Shown here: piece by piece, positions 12,905 through 25,744 of the stretch
Numbering within the stretch: the first letter of the stretch is position 1
Layout of the letters: every line of letters starts with the position of its first letter
Assembly: GCA_965153455.1 (NCBI GenBank)
Contig: OZ234494.1
Coordinates: forward strand, 9,300,001 to 9,364,000
From: Sphagnum compactum
Taxonomy: Eukaryota; Bryophyta; Sphagnopsida; Sphagnales
DNA: 64,000 bases
Direction of reading: 5' to 3'
Program-made: the position numbers and the translations under genes
Notes under the pieces: model-generated
Told to the model about the DNA's origin: nothing
Seen by the model: only the letters and a program-made list of their open reading frames with translations
Database searches by the model: none

Positions 12905-13640
12905 CAAGCCTAACTACCTCACTTCCTTTCTAATAACTACCTCTTATCTTTATAACTATCTCACTCTTGTCCTAATAACTATCTCGTATCCTTATAACTA
13001 TTTCACCTCTTTCCTTACCCACCAACATGGATATGAAAAGGCAAATTAACATGTGCATTTTCATATCCATGATGTTTATATTAATTCAAAATAAATTTGA
13101 CATTGACATAAATAATGATGAATTATTCATAATCATATGAGAACATAATAAGAAACAAAATTGTCATTGGTAGTGCACAACAATGCGGAGTCCAAGTCAA
13201 TTAGGTATTATGAATAACACCTTATAATAGTTCCAAATACAAGTTTTCTCCAAGCTAGTATAGGGAGCATTTTGCATAATCTTTCGTATGGTCGTCCATA
13301 AACATTTCCAACTAACTTATATGTGAAGGATCATATATAAGACCTAATTACATCACTCCTTTTCTAATAACTATTTTATTGCTTTCCTAACAATGACCTC
13401 ATTTTTTTTCCTCTACCCACCAACATGGATATAAAATTTTCAAATTATCAATTGCCTTTTCATGGTCATAATATTTATATCTATATAATTTACTAATAAC
13501 TTTTCTTGTCTAACAATAGTAATGATGATGAATTATTGGAAATTATATGTGAACATAAGAAGAGAAAAAAATAATAGTTGGTCATTATTAGTAATGCAAA
13601 GCAACAGGGAGCCCAAGTTACTTAGGTATTATGAGTAACA
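12905..13640. repeat. Diverged direct duplication, two units about 400-430 bp apart
   Basis: The first unit (about 12905-13225) runs from acttcctttctaataact through aacatggatatgaaaa and gatgaattattcataat to ttaggtattatgaataac. The second (about 13340-13640) shows the same ordered blocks: ctccttttctaataact, aacatggatataaaat, gatgaattattggaaat, ttaggtattatgagtaac. The copies are clearly diverged. Short CTATCTC/TATAACTA runs occur inside the first. No protein coding is seen; transposon or satellite origin is inferred. Confidence 0.65.
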
Positions 13641-15788
13641 ACTTACTTGAGCCAAGCAGTAACCATACTAATGGCCTTCAAAGAAAATGATGAATAATTA
13701 TTGCAAAGGTCACCCTGAAATTATGCAAAGGTTTGCTTCCACAATTTTTTATAATGATTTGCTATTTTTTCAGTTTCACCACATGAGGAGAATCAAAATC
13801 TAGGTATCATACCCATTAGCAACAATTTTTCATCTTTGAATATTTACAAAATAGAAAAAATAATGAATGTAGTGTGAAATAAAGAAATGAATAAATGTTT
13901 GTTAAAGGTAAAACTCAATCTTTAATATGTTCTAGAAGTTGGATGAACTCAAAGAAATTGTTTTGTTTTGTTTATAGCCTTTTTTACTCATAAATGTAAG
14001 TTGATATAGATGCATTTTAGAACTCTCCTTAGCAGCTAGTTGACTTAGGGTCTCAATGTTAGAAAGGGGCATAAGAACCTTTGTGTTCATGTAATATTTA
14101 AGGTGGTGGTTTTCTGGGTTCAAATTTAAGGTTTTGGATTTGGGTTTTAGATTGAAACATTGGGAGCTTAGAGTTTTTTAGCACAAAAAGTGAGGACTTA
14201 ATATAGCCCTTTGTTGTAGGATATTGTGAATCTTTTACTCCCTAATCCTCCAATGTGAAACATCAACAATTAAGTAGACAATTAAGTGTAGTCAACATTA
14301 ATTGTGGGCATTCGAGTTTTTCATTAGCACAATTTGAATTTATTATATTTATGCATTTCTCTTCCATATTACCAAGATAAGTTGTGGAGATGTGGTTTTG
14401 CTTTGGGTTTGAAACAAGGTATTGATAAACATGTAGACCTTACTTTGTTTATTTTGGTCAAAAGCTCAAATGACAATTTAATAAATACTTTGAATGATAC
14501 ATGTCATAATCATATGTTAATATGACATTTGTCATATATAGAATCTACTGGAATTTAATAATTTTCTGTTCAAATTTAATTATTTTTTTGTCTTTGGTGT
14601 GAGGTTTGTTTTATGGATAGAAATGTTAGCAATATTGTCATTTTACAAGGGGTTTCAAGTTGACATTTAAATTTTTTTATTAAAAATTTATTTACTTTTG
14701 GTTTGAGTTTAAAGTTTGAGGTTAGGCTTTAGGTTTAAGACTATAGTGTTGGGTTTAGCATTGATGTTTTATGTACAATTTGATGTTTAAGTGTAAGGTT
14801 ATGGTAGGGTTAAGGAAAAGGTAAAGAATTAAAGTTTGGGTTAATTTGAAAAGTTAGTTTTAAAATTAGGGTAAGGTTGGGCTTAGATATAGGGTTAAGG
14901 TTTATGGTTAGGTCGAGGATTTCAACTTTAAAGGTTAAGGTCAAAGGTTTCAAGTTACTAGAAATAAACGAGGTTTATTGTGAAGGTTTAATAATATCAT
15001 TGCAAATATTTGTGAATAAAAATGGATGGGGATTTTAGTGGTGATTAAAGATTATGTATTGGAAACAACTTTTGAAATTCAAATGAGGTAGAAAAAAGAT
15101 ATATTTTTGAAAATATGTTATGTATAAAGGAAATTGGAATATATTTTTATTTATTTTTTTCATTTTAAAAAATTGGAAGATTTTTTTGGTAAGGTTAGAA
15201 TTTACTTTTATTTATTAAAAAAAGTGGGCATAAAGCATAAAAATTATTATGGAAGGTTCGTTATTTAGATTTTTTATTTGTTACCCATGTATGTAGGTCT
15301 TCACTATTATTAAATGTGAGAATTATTTAAATTTTTATTTAATAGTTATTTCTAGTGAAAACGAAATATATATTTGAAGATTTTCTTTTAAATCTTTTTA
15401 AAAATTTAATAAGTTTCATAACACATTTTTAACAGTTGTGTCAAATGATGTGTGAAATAAATTATAAATTATTTAAACATGTAGGTTTTTAATGAATTTT
15501 TTGTTTTTTTTGTTGACGATTAAATTTTGATGATATCAAATTTTATTTATGTTATTGTACATTCATTATTTACATTTAAACTTCTTTAGTCTAATGGGTA
15601 GGGAACATTTTTTTGGCATGAAATTGTAAATTTTTAATCATCATCTTTTGACATGTTTTTATAATAATTTGAAATGATGTGTTCCTAATTTGTAGTTAAA
15701 ACCTTCTTTTTCTATTGTTTTTTTTTTTTTCCATTGTTGGCTCAAAAATGAAAGAGGGTGATGTTCCTAGTGTGTTGTTGCTTGTTTT
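13641..15788. other. AT-rich gene desert with a degenerate telomere-like G-strand tract
   Basis: No recognisable coding frame. At about 14690-14960 the + strand is full of ggtttag/gttagg/aggttaagg variants, a degenerate TTTAGGG-like tract in G-strand orientation. The rest is long A/T runs. Confidence 0.5.
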
Positions 15789-17335
15789 GCATTTACACTC
15801 CATAATTTGCTAAAGTTAATTACTACCATCAATGTGACCAATTTTGCAATACCTTCATCTACTTGAATCAATATGTATGGCATGATATATTGAACATGGA
15901 ATAAGTATTCAAAAATTATTCTTATGTTTCATGATTAATGAAATAATTAGAATACAATGTATGTATCGCAATTACACTTCATAACTTTGTTGGAGTTAAC
16001 TTCTACCGTCAATACCCTCATTGGTCCACTAAAAAATGGTTATCATTTATGAATTTGGAAATGTTTTTCAACTATATTTAATATCTAATTAAAAATTTTA
16101 ATAGGTTAAAATAATTATTAAAATATTATATGTATAGAATGCAAATTTTTTATAATTCCACACATTATATATATGTATATATTACAAATACAAATGGGAA
16201 TACAAATGGGAATACACATTAAATTCTTAGTGCATTATTGATTATATATGGCATTATTTGATATGTTACAAAATAAATTTCAATTTACATGGAAATAATA
16301 TTTAATTACATCCATTAATCAAATATACAATAATAATAACTTTTCTTGTGGAAAAACTTAATTCTCTTTAATAATAAAAATATTTTAAAAAATTCACTAT
16401 ACATAACAATGGGTTTACATTTAATATAAAATTTAATCAACTATTATTTTATTTTAAATAAATATGAATATATTACATGGATTAAAATGAATCAATGCTA
16501 TAAATTTTTAATACTATTAATTACACGTAACTTATTATTCAATATGTTATAAACAAAAATATATTTAAAGATGAATATTTAAGCCAATATTATACATTAT
16601 AAAAAATAAATTTTACATAAGAACAAATAGTATATATTTATAAATTATAAAATATTAATGATCTACTATGTAATTATTTTACGTAAGATATTATTTATTA
16701 TATGTTAGATAACTATAAACTAAAATTTCAATCAGTCATGGGATTAATATATGGGAGACATATCATTTTTTTGTTAATATGTGAACCATTAAACAATGTA
16801 AAAAATCAGTGTTTTTTTTAATAGCCATTAAGATATTATCAAATAAAAAATTGCAATTTTTTTTTTCAATTAAGTTTATAATTTTAAGAAGGAAACAACA
16901 TAAATATGTACATCATTGAAAATTTGTTCAGAATGGACTTTTAATTTTTTGATTTCGACAAAATTTGAATTCTAACATTAAGTAATAAATTTCACATTAA
17001 ACCCTAAACCCTAAACCCCTTTACCATCGATGTGACCAATTTTGCATTACTTTCACTATATATATATATATATATATTAAATCATATTGTAAAGTGAACA
17101 AATAATTTTGAAAACATGAATTTCATGATATATTGGGGGGATCAAATATATATAATTTTTTTTATGTTTCATGGTTAATGAAGTTATTTCAATAAAATGC
17201 GGGTATTGCATTTAGACTTCATAACTTTGTTCAAGTTATACCTTCTACCATCAATGTGACCAACATTACAATACCCACATTTACTTAATTCAATATGTAT
17301 GGCATGAAATATTGAGCATGGAATAAATGTTTTTA
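15789..17335. repeat. Diverged satellite-like repeat units (about 179 bp apart), interrupted by AT-rich DNA
   Basis: A block of the form gcatttacactccataattt ... ctaccatcaatgtgaccaat ... caatatgtatggcatga ... tttatgtttcatg starts at 15789. It restarts at 15968 (gcaattacacttcataactt), 179 bp later. Further copies lie at about 17021 (accatcgatgtgaccaattt, partial) and 17208-17335 (gcatttagacttcataactt to caatatgtatggcatga). Between about 16030 and 17015 is AT-rich DNA, ending in a short telomere-type run (taaaccctaaaccctaaacc, about 16998-17017). Unit length near 180 bp is common in plant satellites, but the copies are few and diverged. Confidence 0.6.
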
Positions 17336-20303
17336 AAATATTATTTTGTTCATTTTAAAATATTATTGCAATATGATGTGGGTATTACTTTCCTTCCAGG
17401 TTTTGGTAAGGTTACGCAATACCCCTCCACGTTTCAAAAAATATGTTATGGAGCCCAAAGGATTTTTGGAATATCCTAATTGAGGTATTACATGTACATT
17501 GAGTAGTTTTAGGCATGAACAATACCTCCCCAATAGCCAAGACCAAAATAAATTAGTCCATGGTGTTTACAAAATACTCCAATAAAGATATTATTTTCAA
17601 TGGACCTAAGCCAAGATTTGGTTCAATTTGTGCTCGTACCCAGGCTATTCTCGGCACGAAGAATAGTTTGGGCTTGTGATGGAAGGAGGAACATACCTTG
17701 AGATTGGTTTGTTTTTTCTTTGAACTAAATTACTATTTGCGTTGATAATAGTTTGACTTAATACAAAAGTCTTGGTCTAAGGATGAGGACTTACTTTAGC
17801 TTTTGTTTACTTGCGCAAAATAATTTCCCCAAACCTTTTATAACCACAAGGATCATGGAGACACCTGAAGTATTGAAAAAATTGGAATTACATTGCAATT
17901 ACATTGCAATTGTGATCTATCTGCGTTTTCAAAATTTTAACATTATGAATTTGTTTACAGACTTTTCAGGGGGTGAGATATGCATATATTATATCCTTGA
18001 TATGATTATAAAGGCGGTCCAAAGCTAAACAAAATTCAATAGGGTGCGGGCTAAAAGGGAAGCCCGGGAGTCACATCTCATGCTCCCGAGAGTGTAGGAG
18101 AGTGTGAAGGAATGACCCCTCACACTCCCAAGGGAGCTCCCAATCTTCAGATAGCAATTGTAGGGGTCAAAATTCAATGGATTGACGAGTTCCTTATATC
18201 ATTGGAAATTTTTTGGAATTTAAATGTCTAAAATGGGCTCGCATGACCCATTTGGACACTTCAACCACAAGTTATGGCCAAAAGAAAGGCCAGGAATCAA
18301 ATTGGCAATTTGACTCTTGACCACTAAAAGTTGAGAATCGCCTCGATTTCCTTGCATGCAGGTGGCGTGCAACATATCATTGAAAAATTCTCGACGAGGG
18401 CTACAACTTTGCTTTAGAATTCATCTCAATCGGAGGTTTGCACAAAAAGTTATGGGCCCCAAGAGTCGCGGGAGTCTTAGTTGTGGGAATTTCGAGACTC
18501 CCACTTGGGAGTCTTGGGACAAAATGCCATTTAGGTGTTGGTCTCGTGGCCAGGCACAGAGTATAATATACGGGGGAAGGTGGTGGCTTCCCCCAAGTCC
18601 GGGCCGTGGTGAGTTTTGTGAGTCCAAATTTGCTTGTGGCTCGTTCTAGCACCAAAAGTGTTCTAACTATGCACAATCAACTTGTTGTTTGGTTTGTGCA
18701 GGTCTATGTGAGTGATTGATTACTTGTCATTCTTCCTAATTTCATCTCGAAATTCTAGCACACCCCTCTACCCCCAAAGTGCTACAAGCTAGGGAACGTG
18801 CCTCAACTCTTCACTTTTCCGCTATTTTTCACCTTAGATTCACATTTGAGTCTATCAAAGAACTTGAGAGCGCATCAATTCTCAAGATAAAAGCACAAAT
18901 GGTTATATTGTTGTGTCGAATGATTTCCATGCCTGTAATCCATCCTATTCTAAATATTAATGTCTTCAATATGGAACAAGCATTCAAAATAGGGTATTAG
19001 GAGGGGGACAAGGTGTTTTATGTTACGCCTTTAAATTGGAAGGGTCAATAGTAATTTATGGATTAGCGCATGTCTTTTTGAAATTGACATTAAATGTCAT
19101 AAAATGAGAAATTTGAAAACTTTGTGTTATTGATCTTGACCTTAGGTTTTTGTCCAAACATATGTTTTTTATTTGGGATGGGAATCACATATTGCAGGCT
19201 TAGTTGCCATATATCAATTGAACCTTCTTGGCACATCTATGTGGATTTTACAGTCATAGATATTTGTCACGAATTTATTGAATTATTCATTGCCATGACA
19301 AACCTGAATAAGTAAGTTTATGATTTTTTTCAGTTTTCTTTCATCAAGTAAGCCTCAAATATTCGTTTTTGGATTGCATTTTTTTATCTCTGCAAGTCTA
19401 TTAAACTCGACCATGTGAAGCTTAACCTTTTCCACGAGTTTTTTTGCATCTAATATATCATGTTGGAATAGTTCAAGGATGTATTCCCAACATAAGTTTA
19501 TAAAAAATGTTAAATCAAGTCATGCAAAACTTTGCATTCCCTCATTTTAAAAACATTTTTTGAATACATGTATAAGGTCTGAAAATTTTTACATTCCTTT
19601 GAATTCTTATTTTGTCCAACTTCTATTCTTTACTTCTTGAAATTTACTTTCCAATGCTTTTACAACGTGAGATTTCCACATTTGGGGATGTCATAATGAA
19701 ACTTTATTATTAAGAATTCCCCAACACTAAAGATCATTCACTAGTAAAGTTCCAAAAATGAATGGAGAGAACCATGGACCAAGTTAAAAAAGGTCATCAC
19801 TTAGCCTTTTACACTTACTAGTATGTGATCCATCCTTAGGTCTAAAGTTATTGAAGAAAATGTACATGTTCATTATGACATGAATTCAAAGCTTGAAATG
19901 TATAAAAGGCTCCAGATGCTCGTTTGTTCCTATGTTTGGCCAAATAGTTTAGCTTCAATTTTAAAGCCAGGCTCGAGCTTGGCTCTTATCGTTGGTGCGA
20001 CTAAGCTATTCTTGGCACCGATAATAACTTGACTACATAAATGAAAAAAAGAGTTGAACGTTGAGATAGTTTGATGGCAACAAAAAGGAAGAGCTAAGCT
20101 TGAGCTAAGCTCCATTTTTGGAGCCAAGCCCAAGCTTGATTTCTCTTTGAGTTTCTATTTTAAGCTTTAAAGGTAGCTTCGCATCCCTCAAAAATCCAAA
20201 CTTAAGCTTGGATTCGAGTTCAAATCTTGCTGAATTCAAATCCATGCTTGATCTTGCATTAGAGCTAGTGGATGAAGAATCCACATTAATTAGGTAGAAA
20301 GAC
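17336..20303. other. Intergenic, with a GC-richer island at about 18030-18800
   Basis: No gene recognised. Inside the AT-rich desert, 18030-18800 is markedly GC-richer, with phrases such as cacaaaaagttatgggcc and accacaagttatggcc. It reads like the non-coding part of an LTR retrotransposon, which is an impression only. Short open frames on both strands here show no domain. Confidence 0.4.
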
Positions 20304-20925
20304 TTGGCTCACTACATAGCCTCGTATTATTCAAGTTTGTACATGACAAAGCCCCAATCAGATCAAAATTCAATGGTTCAAAATGCATGTTGGGATTCAA
20401 TATCTTCCAAGGTCACAAATTTAATGAATAAGGACTTCACCAAGGCCCTCTCCCTTGACGAAGTAATGTTAGCCATATTAGCCATGCCCAAGGGCAAAAT
20501 GTCAGTCAAAGATGGAATTCCAATAAAAATTGTCCAAAAGAACTTAAAGCAAATGGTGCCCACTCTTTTGAAAACATATAATGCAATGTTGGACTTAAGG
20601 AGCATCTTGGAATTTATGAACAAGGGTTTGATCGTGCTAATACCTAAAATATCAATCCAGATTGGGTAACTAGTGTCCAATCACCTTGCTAGGTAATATT
20701 TACAAAATTTTAGCAAAAATTCTTTCTAAAAGACCATAATCCTTCTTCCTTTCAATTATCAGACCCAATCAAATTGGGTTTATAATGGGTGGAAGCATCT
20801 TTGATAACATTTTTTTGGTTCAAGAAACCTTAAAGTGGGCTATTGAGAGTAACTAAAAGTTAGTTCTTTTGTCAATATACTTTGAAAATGCCTTTATTTC
20901 ACAATTGATTTTTATTTTTGATGTA
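20304..20925 (+). pseudogene. LINE (non-LTR retrotransposon) reverse transcriptase fragment, frameshifted
   Basis: The frame from 20304 to 20669 reads as the amino-terminal part of a plant LINE reverse transcriptase: LSLDEVMLAILAMPKGKM, DGIPIKIVQKNL, MVPTLLKTYNAML, NKGLIVLIPK. A +1 shift near 20660 then gives PITLLGNIYKILAKILSKR, NQIGFIMGGSIFDNIFLVQ, and a degraded FENAF where LINEs have the FEKAFD-type motif. Homology stops abruptly near 20925. The catalytic YADD region is not seen. A dead, truncated copy. Confidence 0.8.
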
Positions 20926-23339
20926 ACATACCAATAAACGGAGGAGACCCATCGTGAAGCAAAGCTTCACTTTAAATGTTAGGCACTAATTAGCCTAACC
21001 CAGTTTTGGTTAATCTTAGGAAGGCCAACTAATGAAGTTTTGGGGGTTTAATCTGAGGTTCATGGGGTAGGATAATAGGATGATTTTATCCAAGATGGAT
21101 TGCTAAGGGATGGGTGACCTAGACATGATAAGGTGGGGAGGGGTAAGATTATTGGACTAAGTTATCCCGACTTGGGCTAAATAGGCCTACTGGATAAGGG
21201 GATATGGGTATGGTGGCCAAGGCTTCTAGGAAGGTGCTAGATATTAATGTTAGGTCAGGAATATTCACTTTTTCTTTTTCCTACAGGTTGTTGACCATCT
21301 TCACTCTTTTGAGTGATGAGTGGTGTGTGAGAAAGTGCTAGAGGAATGAGGAGTGATGATGACTAATGTGATAGCTGGTGGGATTAAATATATCATGAAG
21401 AAGCGAACTCATAGGAAAATGTTGTTGCATCATTAGGAGGTGGGCTGTTCAAATGCACCCAAACTAGTAGGTGGAACTAGAGGAAGAGATATCACTGGTG
21501 GGTGATGGCGATTGTTCAAATGCGGTTTTGGTGGGTGCTCCATCCAAGGCAAAAGTGGTAGAAATACAAGGACCTTATACTTGGCTTGGTAGACAAGGAG
21601 GATGAGTAGGTGGAGGAGGGGGTTGACATGAAGAAAAAATATTGTCCCCCTAGATTAAGAGTAGAGAATATAGGAAATAATCTTAATCTCAAGGAATTGA
21701 GATAGTTAATGTGGTTAGCAAGGGTGGGAATGGAAGTAGGATAAAGATGAAAAGATGTTGGTAAACATGATAATGTTATATCAGGTAGGTTAGGAGCTTG
21801 GTGGAGAAAAGATCCACAACTAGGGACTAAATAAACCCATGTAAATTTTTTTTATTTTTTATGCATGAAACTTCGTTTTGAAGAATGTTGTTTCTAGTAG
21901 CTGCAAGTCGTGTGTGTGAACTTGGTTATGAATTCTTGGTTTTAAGGTTGTGGTTAGTTATAGCAAGAGCAAAAGAATAGTGTGTGAGTAGGAAAGGTAG
22001 TTATTGTCTGGCTTAAACAAGGCAAGAAAAGGATAATTATATCTAGAAAGAGAAAAATAGTGCAATTCCTAACTAACTTGAATTCATTGGGTTAAGGTTA
22101 GGGTTAGTATAGCAAGAATAAGAAAATAGTGTCGTGAACAGTAAGGGTGTTGCCATCTAGATTGAACAAAGCAAGAGAAGGGCAATTGTATCCATAGAGA
22201 GCGAGAAAGGGGGTTTATTTTCTAACTGTGACACCCCTTGGATGTCCTCCAAGGGGCGAGGGAAAAGTGGCCCAGATTAAAGTTGTTAGGCCGAGTTAAC
22301 TTTGCACTTAACACTAATGCCCTACCTTTATTTTTAAATGCAAATGTTCTAGGTCATATGTTCAATGATCCAATGGCTAGAGTGCAAAGGCTAACCCTTC
22401 CCAAAGGAGGAACCTTAAGGGACTAAGACCTTTGAAGGCAACATTGCCCTTTACTCAAAGGGAATTAAAAAAAACTATACAAAGTTAAGAATGTGCTCAA
22501 CACATTCTACTTTACATCCAGAGCAATAATCAATTGGCATAAGTCCTATGCCATATGGGTAGCAAGGAAAGAGAAAGATTAAGATTGGGACCAAAAGTTT
22601 AATTTAAATTGGGTTGAAGGTAAAAGTGTGAAATGTATGAAAGTCCAAGTTGGTTTTTGCTAGTAAATTTTAATATTTTAACTTGTTCAATTGTAGTTTT
22701 TGTTCTTATACATGTTCAATTTTAGTATACAAAATCTGTATTAGAAATCCATACATAATCCAAAATGTTTCAACAACCATATTTCTCACAGCCCAAGTAT
22801 TTGCACATTTATGAATTTGTCATAGTTCTACTATAGTTTTACTTCTCATACTTATATAAAAAGAAAGAAACAAAAAATCATGGAAAAATACAAAAAGAAC
22901 CAAAAGATAAAAGATCATAGTTTAGCAACTCTATATACATCATCAAATTATTCTATCTCCAAAACTAATGTTTTGCTCTTTATCTATTTTGTGCTCCCAA
23001 TATCAAAAACTAAAAACTAGTTAAAAAAGAACTCCCATAAGACTATCTAGAGCCTCCTTCATCCTCAATTCTCTCGCTTTAAACTAATTTTAATTTTACC
23101 TCAACAATTTTAATTGCACCTACTTTGTTTATATTAAACCCTACTCTATCCAGCTTGTCCAAAATAGACATCACAACACCTTCTCTTCATCCTCATACAT
23201 CCCTATCTACCTAATTACTACAACATAGTCTTACCCTTAACGTTACCACCCTTGTACTATGGATTCCACCATCCCCGAAATCCCACTATGGATAACTATA
23301 CTAAAAGAACCTTAAATCTGTAGAATAGATTACCTCATA
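20926..23339. other. Intergenic, purine-rich then AT-rich, no gene recognised
   Basis: About 20940-22230 is unusually G/A-rich on the + strand with many stop codons. At 22227-22430 a phrase beginning tgtgacaccccttgga is followed by a short open frame (22238-22426) that I cannot assign. The rest is AT-rich. Probably decayed transposon DNA. Confidence 0.4.
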
Positions 23340-25085
23340 TTTTTGTCTTCTTCTACAGTTGCATGCTCAGCAGCTGTAACCCTTAGTTCTACATATTGTT
23401 GTTCTTCCATTACATCAATGTCCTTAGTCTTTAGTGTTTATTATAGGTGCACCTATTACTATGCTTCTATAATTGTCTGTGTATGGCCATTATCCCCCTC
23501 ATCCTGTGAGGTTGGTGCTATTGCAGTTGCTATAACAAATTGGGTTGATGGAGATACATCAATTGCTGAAGCATACCTTATTGACTATGTTTAGGTAGAT
23601 ACCTATTATGCTTCTTGTTCTACTAAAACTTTAGCTGGAACCTACTATTTAGATTGTGTTAATGTTTGTTCATCCACAACTTCCACAATAGTATTTCCTC
23701 CCCTTAAGTTTTACATGTGGGTTTGATTAAACTTCCTAAGCCTCTCCACTTGGACCTGCTTCATACTGATTAAATTTTGAAGTATTGAAACTATCCTTAG
23801 GAATTATAGAAGGTGAATCATATTTGAACATTGGATATGCTTCCATGTATGCTTTAAGCCTCTTTCTGTAGTTGGTTTCATCTACCTCGTGTTCATCAAA
23901 CAAGGTTTGTAAACATGTTTAAAGTATATGTTGAGCTAAATTCCACCAGGTGTCAACATTAGATGCCTGCAACTACAAGTACTTTTGCTTAGTCCTTAAA
24001 ATTGTCTTTTGCATTAGCAAATTATCATATTCCCTCAATATGTGCTTAGACAAATATGATTCCATAGTCGTGATTGAGTTCACAATTTTGTTTATCTTCA
24101 TTACATCCTATTGTAGCTTCTAGATTGATCTGTTACAAACAGCATGGATTTTGTCCTTGTCTCACACAACTTCATCCCTTTGATGCACAATACTCTGAAT
24201 CTCCCCCTTGACTTTTAGAATTTTTGTGTCTTATACCCACACCTATCGTTGGAGACCCTCCTTGTCTTGTTGCAAAGCTGCAAATCTAATCTCTACATCA
24301 TTTACTTATTTTTCTAAGGCTCAATATTTAGCATCCTTTCGTTCTTGATTTGCTTTTAACAAATCTCTTTCCCCATTGATTATTTCATATGACTACATTT
24401 ATTGCTCTAGAATTGCCTTCTTCTATTTCACCATAATAAACTCCGTCTACAACTAGTTTAACTTTTTCTCCTTAGCCTAAAGTATCTTCTTGATTTGAAC
24501 CTCAGTTGCATGGATATGATTATGTAAACCTAGTACTTCTTATTGTGCAATTGCAACTTTACTCTCTAATTCCTACTTTTTAGCTTCATTCGTTTTAGGT
24601 AGCAATTTGAATCCTAACAATTCAATCCAGGTCTTTTCCATCTGCTTACTACAATTTGCCACATACTGGAGTAGCCCAACAATCTATAAATCATCCTCTT
24701 TTTTTTTACTCAAAGATCTTCCTATATGTGGGGTCTAAAACATTGGAGTTGTTCCCCTAGATGTTTCTACAAATGGCCATGCATTCCTGTATGTGCCAAA
24801 TCTATCCCCTAACTCATATTATCTTGTTGAAAATGATGGTCTACCTTATCGAGTTGTAGTTATCTATGTGGTTTGTACCTGAAACTTTTGTTGGGGAGAT
24901 GGCGAACGTGATGGATACCACCCATCTGGGTTTTTGTTTAGAAGTATAGATCTATCCCTCTAGTGCTTCTATGGTTGGTCTAGATTTTTAGGTAATGGAA
25001 CTTGTTGTGTAACTTGATCTTCAAACTATGGTTCCCTTTTGGCAACATGCTCTAAAGGTGGAACTATCACAGATGCCAATGCCAT
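23340..25085 (-). pseudogene. Long decayed coiled-coil/Gln-rich ORF of unknown family, with about 27 stops in one frame
   Basis: Reading the minus strand from an ATG at 25085-25083 (MALASVIVPPLEH...), one frame stays aligned for about 460 codons to about 23700. A shift near there leads into a second frame that continues to about 23340. Content is protein-like: a Gln/Pro/Ser-rich N-terminal part, then a heptad-like Lys/Glu/Gln region (AILEQ, GERDLLKANQERKDAKY, RFAALQQDKEGLQR), then DTWWNLAQHIL, CLQTLFDEHEVDETNYRKRL, KAYMEAYPMFKYDSP and an acidic tail. By eye the frame contains about 18 TAG, 7 TAA and 2 TGA, while only about 6 CAG codons remain. Every stop could come from CAG, CAA or CGA by a C-to-T change. 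I do not recognise the family; a transposon-encoded (gag- or ORF1-like) protein is plausible. Confidence 0.75.
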
Positions 25086-25109
25086 GGAATTCGTTCATTT
25101 TAGTGTTCA

Positions 25110-25315
25110 TCCATGATTTGTAATAAACTTATACCAAACCTTTAGTTTAATTCCAGTTCATTATTAATTAGTTTCCATTTAAGTTTTAGTTCATTTCTAG
25201 TTAACTTTTAGTTCACTTCTAGTTAACTCTTAATTCATTTCTAGTTAATTCTTAATTAATTATCAGTTCACTTTTAGTTGAGTTTTAGTTCACTCATAGT
25301 TCACACATGAATGAA
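25110..25315. repeat. Degenerate minisatellite of TAGTTCAYTT-type units
   Basis: The + strand repeats ttagttcatttctagttaac / ttttagttcacttctagtta / cttaattcatttctagttaa about eight times with variation, period roughly 16-20 bp. It sits just upstream (5' side) of the decayed minus-strand ORF and may be part of the same element. Confidence 0.65.
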
Positions 25316-25377
25316 CATGGGCCACATGTGGGTTGGAAATTTATTGAAAAACTTCTTTGAGTTAGGTGCCCAATAGG

Positions 25378-25744
25378 TATAAATAAAGGTAGAATTCCCC
25401 ATTACCTTTAAGTTTTCTTTCCATAAAAAAACCAGAAGCTTTGAGCAAAGGCTCTCTTTGGGAATATTGAAAAAAGAATTTGTTAAAAAAGGTTTTAAGA
25501 ACTCCTACCACAAACCATTAATTCAAATAGCAACCCAGGAAAAGGCAACAATGCTGTTATTCAAGAAATCTTTAAGTCTAAATGTGAAGTCCTTATTTTA
25601 ACAAGAAATGAATTTGAGGAATTGCCAGACTACAAAGGAAGGTATGAGAAAGCCGAGTCGTGAGTGCACTGCAACTTTGTTCAACATCAATTTTTTGATA
25701 TGATTTCTTATTGTATATTTGTTTTGTTTCTTTGTTGTAATAAA
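25378..25744 (+). other. TATA-to-polyA segment, possible LTR or promoter-terminator unit
   Basis: A good TATA-like box, tataaataaagg, lies at 25378-25389, and an AATAAA signal at 25739-25744 is set in T-rich DNA. This 360-bp spacing is what an LTR R region can look like. No second copy or target duplication was found, so this is only a suggestion. Confidence 0.25.

Noticed and set aside
18356-18676. Open frames on both strands in the GC-richer island
   Set aside because: Overlapping frames on both strands without domains; composition suggests transposon non-coding DNA.
20945-20980. Possible hairpin around gtgaagcaaagcttcac
   Set aside because: Short stem in decayed DNA, no conserved context to call an RNA or terminator.
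23343-23594. Plus-strand open frame of 83 codons
   Set aside because: It lies antisense to the decayed minus-strand ORF, and its Ser/Val-rich translation is explained by that.
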